Positions 58,591 to 64,000 of a DNA stretch of 64,000 nucleotides are shown here, one piece after another. A program made the translations under genes and the position numbers. The notes under the pieces are model-generated. The model made no database searches. It saw only the letters and a list, made by a program, of their open reading frames with translations, and had not been told where the DNA came from. The number at the start of each line of letters is the position of its first letter. Positions within the stretch are counted from its first letter, which is position 1. The DNA is from Desulfobacteraceae bacterium (GTDB lineage: Bacteria; Desulfobacterota; Desulfobacteria; Desulfobacterales; JAABTS01). The DNA lies in NCBI GenBank assembly GCA_011389735.1, contig JAABTS010000001.1, forward strand, positions 31,326 to 95,325, read 5' to 3'.

Positions 58591-59447
58591 TGATTCTGTC
58601 TTTTCATCCTTGCTTTGTCGGCGCTAAAAATATTATTTGTGCGGGAAGAAATCCATCGGCCGATGAAATTTCCGCGATGCGAAACGCCGATGCGATCATT
58701 CTTCCTCAAGGCGCATCCCAATCCCTTTATCAAGCCGCTACGGAAAACTGCAAACATGTATTTCCGGACTATCGGGCCCGGTTTGCCTTTCCCGGAAAAA
58801 TCGGACAAATATCTCTATTTCGAGCCGCCGGTATTGAACATCCGAAAACCGAGGTGTTTTTGTCAACACATGAATTTTGGGAAAAATTTGATCATATTGA
58901 AAAAAGTTTCGGTGGTTTTCCGGTGGTGTTCAAATTCGATTGGGGAGGCGAAGGCGACACCGTTTTTTTAGCACAAACTTCCGATGATATCGTCCGACTG
59001 CTCCAAAAAGCCGAATCCTTTGAAAAAACCGGCCAAAAGGGATTTTTAATTCAATCGTTTGTTCCCTCCATGGGAAGAACGCTTCGCGTCGTGGTCATAT
59101 ATAAAAAAACAATCTCGTACTGGAGGGTGCAAGAAAACGCAGACACATTCCATTCCAATCTGTCAAAAGGCGCGGTTCATGATTCAATATCAAATCCGGA
59201 ACTTCAAGCGCAAGGGATCGCAGCGGCCCGGCGGCTTTGCGAAAAAAGCGGAATCAATCTGGCCGGGTTTGATATTTTGTTTTCCAAAAACAACGCCGGT
59301 CAAAAGCCGCTTTTGCTGGAAATCAATTATTATTTCGGACGGCGGGGCCTGGGGGGATCTGAAGCCTATTACGCGCTTTTAGTCGAACAGATTCATGAAT
59401 GGCTGAATGACAATCGTACAGGAAAACAACATAAGCATTGTGGTTAA
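58590..59447 (+). CDS. RimK-like ATP-grasp protein
   Basis: 285 aa, ATP-grasp fold: GKIGQISLFRAAGIEHPKTEVF, VVFKFDWGGEGDTVFL, LIQSFVPSMGRTLRVVVI and the metal-binding LLEINYYFGRRG near the end. RimK-like enzymes ligate amino acids to a protein or peptide carboxylate; substrate unknown. The ATG overlaps the era stop by 1 bp, so it is co-expressed with era. Confidence 0.85.
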   Translation: MILSFHPCFVGAKNIICAGRNPSADEISAMRNADAIILPQGASQSLYQAATENCKHVFPDYRARFAFPGKIGQISLFRAAGIEHPKTEVFLSTHEFWEKFDHIEKSFGGFPVVFKFDWGGEGDTVFLAQTSDDIVRLLQKAESFEKTGQKGFLIQSFVPSMGRTLRVVVIYKKTISYWRVQENADTFHSNLSKGAVHDSISNPELQAQGIAAARRLCEKSGINLAGFDILFSKNNAGQKPLLLEINYYFGRRGLGGSEAYYALLVEQIHEWLNDNRTGKQHKHCG

Positions 59448-59769
59448 AAGAAGACAATCGTCTCATCGCATCGATTTTCATATCGAAGGATCGGACATTC
59501 GCAGGGAACGTCAAAAAGCAAGAGATCTCAGAGCCTCTCAATGGTGGAAGCGACGCCTTGCAAAAGGACGATGCCATTATTGCGGCCGTTCCTTTCCTCC
59601 CCATGAATTGACGATGGATCATATCGTTCCGGTTTCCCGCGGGGGCAAAACCACCAAAAACAACGTGGCTCCATGCTGCAAGGAATGTAATAACAAAAAA
59701 AAAGAATGCCTTCTGATGGAATGGGATCAGTACCTGGAATCCGTCCGAAACGAACAGAGCGATCCTTGA
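59407..59769 (+). CDS. HNH endonuclease
   Basis: 120-aa HNH nuclease: zinc cysteines CHYCGRSF and CCKECNNKK, catalytic His in MDHIVPVSRGG and N in TKNNVAP. Solitary small HNH genes often belong to restriction or repair systems, but no partner is visible. The start overlaps the ATP-grasp gene by 41 bp; a later GTG/ATG would shorten a 40-residue basic N-terminus. Confidence 0.85.
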   Translation: MTIVQENNISIVVKRRQSSHRIDFHIEGSDIRRERQKARDLRASQWWKRRLAKGRCHYCGRSFPPHELTMDHIVPVSRGGKTTKNNVAPCCKECNNKKKECLLMEWDQYLESVRNEQSDP

Positions 59770-59841
59770 AAATCATCGGCGTTGCCGGAAGGAACCGGTA
59801 TCCGAGGGCAAGCCGATAAAAGACTCGGCCTTTGACCGCAT

Positions 59842-59882
59842 AAAAAAAAAGGCGGCCTGGAATAAAATTTCCGGAAGCCGCC
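59842..59882 (-). terminator. Terminator of tatA
   Basis: On the minus strand GGCGGC / GCCGCC stem (inner GGAA/TTCC) followed by a run of nine T. Confidence 0.85.
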
Positions 59883-59931
59883 ACTTAGTTCATTCTCAAT
59901 TAATTGATTGGATTGTCTGTAATTCTTGATT

Positions 59932-60114
59932 TCAGGTATTGTTTTCGATTTTCTCTTTTTCCCGATCTTTTTTTTCCTCTTCATCGGTCGCGCTCTTGAA
60001 ATTGCGGATCGCCTTTCCCATCCCGGCTCCTATTTCCGGCAATTTCCCGGCGCCAAATATAATCAAGATAATGACAAGAATAATAATCAACTCCGGCATT
60101 CCAATTCCAAACAT
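59932..60114 (-). CDS. tatA: Twin-arginine translocase subunit TatA
   Basis: 60 aa: one N-terminal membrane helix ([21 protein letters not shown]), the F-G hinge, an amphipathic helix ([13 protein letters not shown]) and charged tail. Forms the pore of the Tat export system for folded cofactor proteins. GGGAGGC upstream of the ATG. Standalone gene; tatB/C not adjacent. Confidence 0.92.
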   Translation of the reverse strand: MFGIGMPELIIILVIILIIFGAGKLPEIGAGMGKAIRNFKSATDEEEKKDREKEKIENNT

Positions 60115-61029
60115 TTACGCCTCCCGCAGTGTAAAAGGGTTATATCCATAACGACACCGGCTGTATGGAACGGCCGGGAAATTCATCAGACAACATTTTT
60201 CTTTATATCATTGGAAAGTACGCCTGTCAATCAGATAACCGGCGCATCAGCCCGGAAGCATGAAATTTTAATTCAGTTTGGTCGCGAATTTACAAGAAAT
60301 GCTATGCTTTTGTCGCAATGCATTTTAATTGTGATTCAACTATAAACAGAGCGGTATTAAAAATTTGAAATTTTCAATAGCAAAAGCCAACTTGAAACAG
60401 TCGAGGAAGAAATTGAAGAAAGGCTTTTGATTTCCCATTTTTGAGGTTATCCTGATGGAATTTAAGAGTTTCAATTTCACTATTCGTGAAAACATAATTT
60501 TTACGTTCATTTTGCCTGCATAAAAATTGATATTAATGCTCCAATTTAGGTTTTTCATGGCATGGGAATTGCCTTTTTAAAATGCTCCGATTTTTTGTCA
60601 TTTTGTATCCATTTTCGCACTCAAAACGGTCATTTTTATGATTGAAACCGGTCACAGCAAAAATCGTACATGGAAAAACCAAAATTGGACGGCGTCTTTC
60701 ATAAATGCTGATAAATAGTTTAGACTTCCCAAATCGGTATCGAAATCGGCATCGGTCGGTATCGAATTATTACGTTTTCGATCCCGATCCCGATCCCGAT
60801 CCCGATTTTGATGAAACTGTAAACAAGAAATGAAGGATGCCAATTGGACTATAATATAGTTTTGCCGGAGGCTATAATTTCATAATTGAATGATTTAATT
60901 TGCAATGCAATAATCATGCCAAGAAAAACATAGATTGAAGTATTATATGAACGCTAATATTCCAAAAAAAATGATAGCCCTCAAAATTATTTTATTTCAG
61001 GCTTCAGCCTTGGAAAGTGGATTTATTTC
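60115..61029. other. AT-rich gene-free region before polysaccharide cluster
   Basis: About 900 bp, visibly lower GC than the rest, with only repeat B copy 5 (60691-60841) and a remnant resembling the end of repeat A (ACTATAATATAGTTTTGCC, 60847-60870). No credible gene. Confidence 0.6.
60691..60841. mobile_element. Hexamer-bearing MITE (repeat B), copy 5
   Basis: GGCGTCTTTCATAAATGCTG ... AAGAAATGAAGGATGCC with four GATCCC units. Perfect 8-bp target duplication AATTGGAC (60683-60690 and 60842-60849). Confidence 0.95.
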
Positions 61030-61059
61030 TTGCACTCCCCCGTATACATATTATATAAT
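61030..61059 (+). promoter_or_regulatory. Candidate sigma70 promoter for polysaccharide cluster
   Basis: TTGCAC (61030-61035), 18 bp, exact TATAAT (61054-61059), 78 bp before the gmd ATG. Confidence 0.6.
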
Positions 61060-61136
61060 CTTGTTTTATTCATTCGGCTTCACGAGCATATTTGCTCTCT
61101 AAAAAATTTGTAAGGCCAAGGAATTGTAAGGAAACT

Positions 61137-62175
61137 ATGCCACAGAAAAAAAAAAGAGCCTTGATTATCGGAATTTCAGGCCAGGACGGCGTGTATCTGG
61201 CAAAATTTTTATTGCAGAAGGGATACGAGACATGGGGAACGTCCCGCGATGCCCAGATGTCTTCTTTTACGAACCTTTTCCGTTTGGGGATTCGTGACAA
61301 CGTTCAAGTCGAATTGATGAGCATTACCGATTTCAGGAGCGTGATTCAGGTGTTGAGGAAAATTACTCCCGATGAGATTTATAACCTTGTCGGCCAGACC
61401 TCCGTGAACCTTTCCTTCAAACAGTCGGCGGAGACCTTTGAAAGCATAACCTTGAGTACGTTGAATCTTCTGGAGGCCTTGCGCTTTTCGCAAATGAAGG
61501 CGCGGTTGTTCAACGCGTCTTCGAGCGAATCTTTTGGAAACACCAATGGCGAAGCCGCAACGGAAAAAGCACCTTTCCGGCCACGCCCCCCCTATGCGAT
61601 CGCCAAGGCCGCCGCGTCCTGGCAAACCGCCAATTACAAGGAAGCCTACGGCATTTTCACCTGTTCCGGCATCCTTTTCAATTACGAGTCTCCCTTGCGG
61701 CCCGCGCGATTCGTTACCCGTAAAATCATCATCGGCGCCTGCCGGATCGTCCAGGGGCTGCAAGAAGAACTCTCTCTGGGAAACATCGATATCCAGATGG
61801 ACTGGGGGGGGGGCGCCGGACTATGTGGACGCCATGTGGAAAATCCTGCAACAGGAGAATTCCGAAGACTTTATCATTTCCACGGGGAAAACCCACAGCC
61901 TGAAAGATTTAGTTCACCTGGCGTTTTCACACTTCGGCCTCGACTGGGAAAAATACGTCCGTTTCAATTCGGACTATTATCGGTCGACGGACATCCTTAT
62001 TTCACAAAGCAACCCGGCCAAGGCAAAAGAGAAGCTGGGATGAGAAGCCGGCTAAGGGATTACCGATATTGTAAAGTCGATGATCAAGGCGGAGCTGCGC
62101 GAGGAAAAAGCCCCGAGAACTATTTTTTATACGGCGTCGCCGGATGTGAGATCGAAAAACAAGCCATTGGGTTAA
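61137..62175 (+). pseudogene. gmd: GDP-mannose 4,6-dehydratase, frameshifted
   Basis: Short-chain dehydrogenase/epimerase domain with GISGQDGVYLA (NAD-binding), catalytic YxxxK in PPYAIAKAAAS and FNYESPLRPARFVTRKI. A +1 frameshift occurs at a run of 10 G at 61804-61813, after QMDWG; the following MDWGWAPDYV-like residues continue in the next frame (…PDYVDAMWKIL…STDILISQSNPAKAKEKLG). TGA at 62041 and TAA at 62053 then interrupt the conserved C-terminus (LG-W..., GITDIVKSMIK). The gene would make GDP-4-keto-6-deoxymannose for sugars. Either a decayed gene or sequence error. Confidence 0.8.
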
Positions 62176-62197
62176 AAAATATATCGGGTAATTTACT

Positions 62198-63322
62198 TTG
62201 AAAATTTTGCATGTCTACAAGGACTTTTATCCGCCGGTAAAAGGAGGCATTGAAAACCACATCAACATCCTTGCAAAAGGATTGAAGGCCGAAGGCGTCG
62301 ATGTTCATGTCCTTGTTTCCAATACATCGAGCAGATTCAAGACGGAGATCAAAAATGGAATTTCGGTGACCAAAGCACCGCAGTTGGGACGGTTTTATTC
62401 CGCACCGTTGGCCCCCTCATTTCACCATTATTTGAAGCGATACGGGAAAACCGCCGACATCATCCATTTCCATCACCCGAACCCGACAGCCGAGTGTTCC
62501 TACCTTCTTTCGCGTTTGAAAAAAAAGCTAATCGTTACCTATCACAGTGATATCATTCGTCAGGATAAACTCGGGAAATTGTACTCTCCCTTTCGGAAGA
62601 GGTTTCTATCATCATGCCATAGGATTATCGCCACATCTCCCAATTATATTCAAACGAGCAAAATTTTAAATGGATTCAAGGACAAGTGTATCGTCATTCC
62701 CCTTGGCGTCAACATTCAGCGGTTCAATACCAATGGGAATCAACAAAAAGTCAAAAGAATTAAAGATTCATATCGAAAGCAACCGATCATTCTCTTTGTG
62801 GGACGATTTCGCTACTATAAAGGCCTGCACATCCTTATCTCGGCAATGAAGAATATTCCTGCAAAATTGTTGCTGATCGGTGCGGGGCCTGAGCAGGCGA
62901 GGCTCTCGGCCTTGGTCAGGGAGAATAATCTTGAAGAAAAAGTCTTGTTTTTAGGTGAATTGTCAGATAATGAACTGAACGACTATTACAAGGCCTGCGA
63001 CGTCTTCGTACTCCCCTCGCATTTGAGAAGCGAGGCTTTCGGCCTTGTCCAGCTCGAAGCGATGTGCTGCGGCAAGCCGGTGGTCAGCACGGAATTAGGA
63101 ACCGGCACCAGCTATGTCAATATCAATAACAAAACCGGTATCATCGTTCCACCCAACGATGCTTTCGCCTTGTCGAACGCCATCAACTCACTGCTTGTAG
63201 ATCCGCGGAAAAGAGATGACTTCGGGGCCTGCGGCATCAAACGGGTGAGACGGTTTTTTACCGATGAACAAATGATAAGGCAAACTTTGAATGTATATCG
63301 TGATTTGGTAGAAACGACATGA
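62198..63322 (+). CDS. Family 4 glycosyltransferase
   Basis: 374 aa of the GT4 (GT-B) type. N-terminal Gly-rich acceptor loop (YPPVKGGIENHI), C-terminal donor domain with FVGRFRYYKGLHILI, and the E-x7-E motif in EAFGLVQLEAMCCGKPVV. TTG start at 62198. Probably transfers an activated sugar during capsule or LPS assembly; substrate unknown. The stop overlaps the sulfotransferase start by ATGA. Confidence 0.9.
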   Translation: MKILHVYKDFYPPVKGGIENHINILAKGLKAEGVDVHVLVSNTSSRFKTEIKNGISVTKAPQLGRFYSAPLAPSFHHYLKRYGKTADIIHFHHPNPTAECSYLLSRLKKKLIVTYHSDIIRQDKLGKLYSPFRKRFLSSCHRIIATSPNYIQTSKILNGFKDKCIVIPLGVNIQRFNTNGNQQKVKRIKDSYRKQPIILFVGRFRYYKGLHILISAMKNIPAKLLLIGAGPEQARLSALVRENNLEEKVLFLGELSDNELNDYYKACDVFVLPSHLRSEAFGLVQLEAMCCGKPVVSTELGTGTSYVNINNKTGIIVPPNDAFALSNAINSLLVDPRKRDDFGACGIKRVRRFFTDEQMIRQTLNVYRDLVETT

Positions 63323-64000
63323 AGACGACCATTGATTTCTTTGTTCCCGGCTTCAGCAAATGTGGGACAACGACTCTGTTCACAGTACTCAATAACCACC
63401 CTGGAATCTTTATCCCAGAATTCAAGGAGCCGAATTACTTCGGCGCATCTCCTTCCGCAAAGAAAAGCGCCTGGTTTGAATCGCTCTATGAAGGAGCGAA
63501 AAAAGATCAGTTAAAGGGAGATTGCAGCACATTTTACAGCAGCATCTTTTTAGAGGACAGCGCCAGCAAGGCAATGTTCGCCAACAACCCGGATGCAAAA
63601 CTGATTTTTATTGCCAGGGATCCTATTGAAAGAATCGAATCAAGCTTTCGGGAAATGCATAACAGTGCGCCCAAGTTTGGACTCAATACGCCGTTTCGTT
63701 TAGAGGATGCCTTGATTGAAATGCCTCAAATCATAGAAGATACATCTTATTTTTTGAGACAGCAACCTCATAAAAAACTTTTCGGCGAAGAAAATGTACT
63801 GGTGATTTTCCTGGAAGACCTCCAGACGCGGACATCCGTTGTGGCTGACAGATGCTATGCGTTTCTGGGAGCAGGCAAGCACATCTACACCGCAAACACC
63901 CTTCCCCACATGAACCGGGGAGAAGAAAAGTTGTATGACAGCCGTTTGTTTCGCCGAATTCGGTGTCACCCGGTTTTTGGGATATGGCTTAGCAAAATCG
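63319..64000 (+). CDS. Sulfotransferase, partial
   Basis: Open to the window end (about 227 codons seen), absent from the ORF track because it runs off the edge. PAPS-binding loop FSKCGTTTL follows the start, and the 3'-phosphate-binding motif RDPIERIESSF is at about residue 101; both mark the Sulfotransfer family. Coupled to the glycosyltransferase, so it probably sulfates a surface polysaccharide. Confidence 0.85.
   Translation, partial: MKTTIDFFVPGFSKCGTTTLFTVLNNHPGIFIPEFKEPNYFGASPSAKKSAWFESLYEGAKKDQLKGDCSTFYSSIFLEDSASKAMFANNPDAKLIFIARDPIERIESSFREMHNSAPKFGLNTPFRLEDALIEMPQIIEDTSYFLRQQPHKKLFGEENVLVIFLEDLQTRTSVVADRCYAFLGAGKHIYTANTLPHMNRGEEKLYDSRLFRRIRCHPVFGIWLSKI

Noticed and set aside
62041-62043. 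TGA in gmd as selenocysteine
   Set aside because: It aligns with Trp, a second stop TAA follows, and no metal or redox motif exists.

Overview
The window comes from a sulfate-reducing member of the Desulfobacterota, most likely Desulfobacterales. The reason is a complete dsrA-dsrB-dsrD-dsrN cluster (22879-27185) together with EtfAB, a chemotaxis operon and many FlgO/FlgT-like and lipoprotein genes. Species cannot be named from sequence alone. Genes are mostly ordinary bacterial genes with good Shine-Dalgarno sites. The intergenic regions are unusual: four families of small palindromic, non-autonomous repeats fill them, and some are nested inside one another.

Layout. 1-5669 (minus strand): housekeeping run tilS-ftsH-folP-TPR lipoprotein. 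6289-6571: promoter and a long-form SRP RNA. 6957-11411 (plus): grpE-dnaK, a phosphoesterase and a Cys-cluster protein. 11485-20206 (minus): FlgT-like exported protein, a trypsin-like secreted protease, a beta-barrel protein, then etfB-etfA-rimO-polyprenyl synthase and a dapA-like gene. 20894-28186 (plus): TPR protein, an unrecognised 399-aa protein, dsrABDN driven by a near-perfect sigma70 promoter, and a ferredoxin-nitroreductase. 28252-28323: tRNA-Val(GAC). 28473-37086 (minus): two large paralogues combining a degenerate class III cyclase domain, a CCHC zinc knuckle and TPR/membrane segments, then a FlgO-family/lipoprotein cluster. 37989-48953 (plus): cheW-mcp-MCP-like-cheY-cheA-cheD-cheB-histidine kinase-response regulator, without cheR. 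49403-51208: a J-domain protein with an MshEN-like C-terminus and a small unknown protein. 51196-53165 (minus): prmA and an oligopeptide ABC ATPase. 53608-59769 (plus): a probable selenoprotein, hisI, aminotransferase, engB, era, ATP-grasp and HNH genes. tatA is on the minus strand. From about 60.1 kb an AT-rich stretch leads into a polysaccharide cluster with a broken gmd, a GT4 glycosyltransferase and a partial sulfotransferase.

The most noteworthy items are: (1) a gene at 53608-55374 that the ORF track truncates. Reading through an in-frame TGA restores a signal peptide and an HMA metal-binding domain whose CxxC becomes CxxU, and a SECIS-like hairpin lies at the expected distance; this is a candidate exported selenoprotein. 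(2) A hexamer-containing mobile element (five copies) with 8-bp target duplications, two of them inserted into copies of another repeat family. (3) The paired pseudo-cyclase/zinc-knuckle proteins. (4) A soluble protein with two MCP-tip-like segments, a kinase with a dead HPt domain, and a J-domain/MshEN-like fusion, all in or near the chemotaxis locus.
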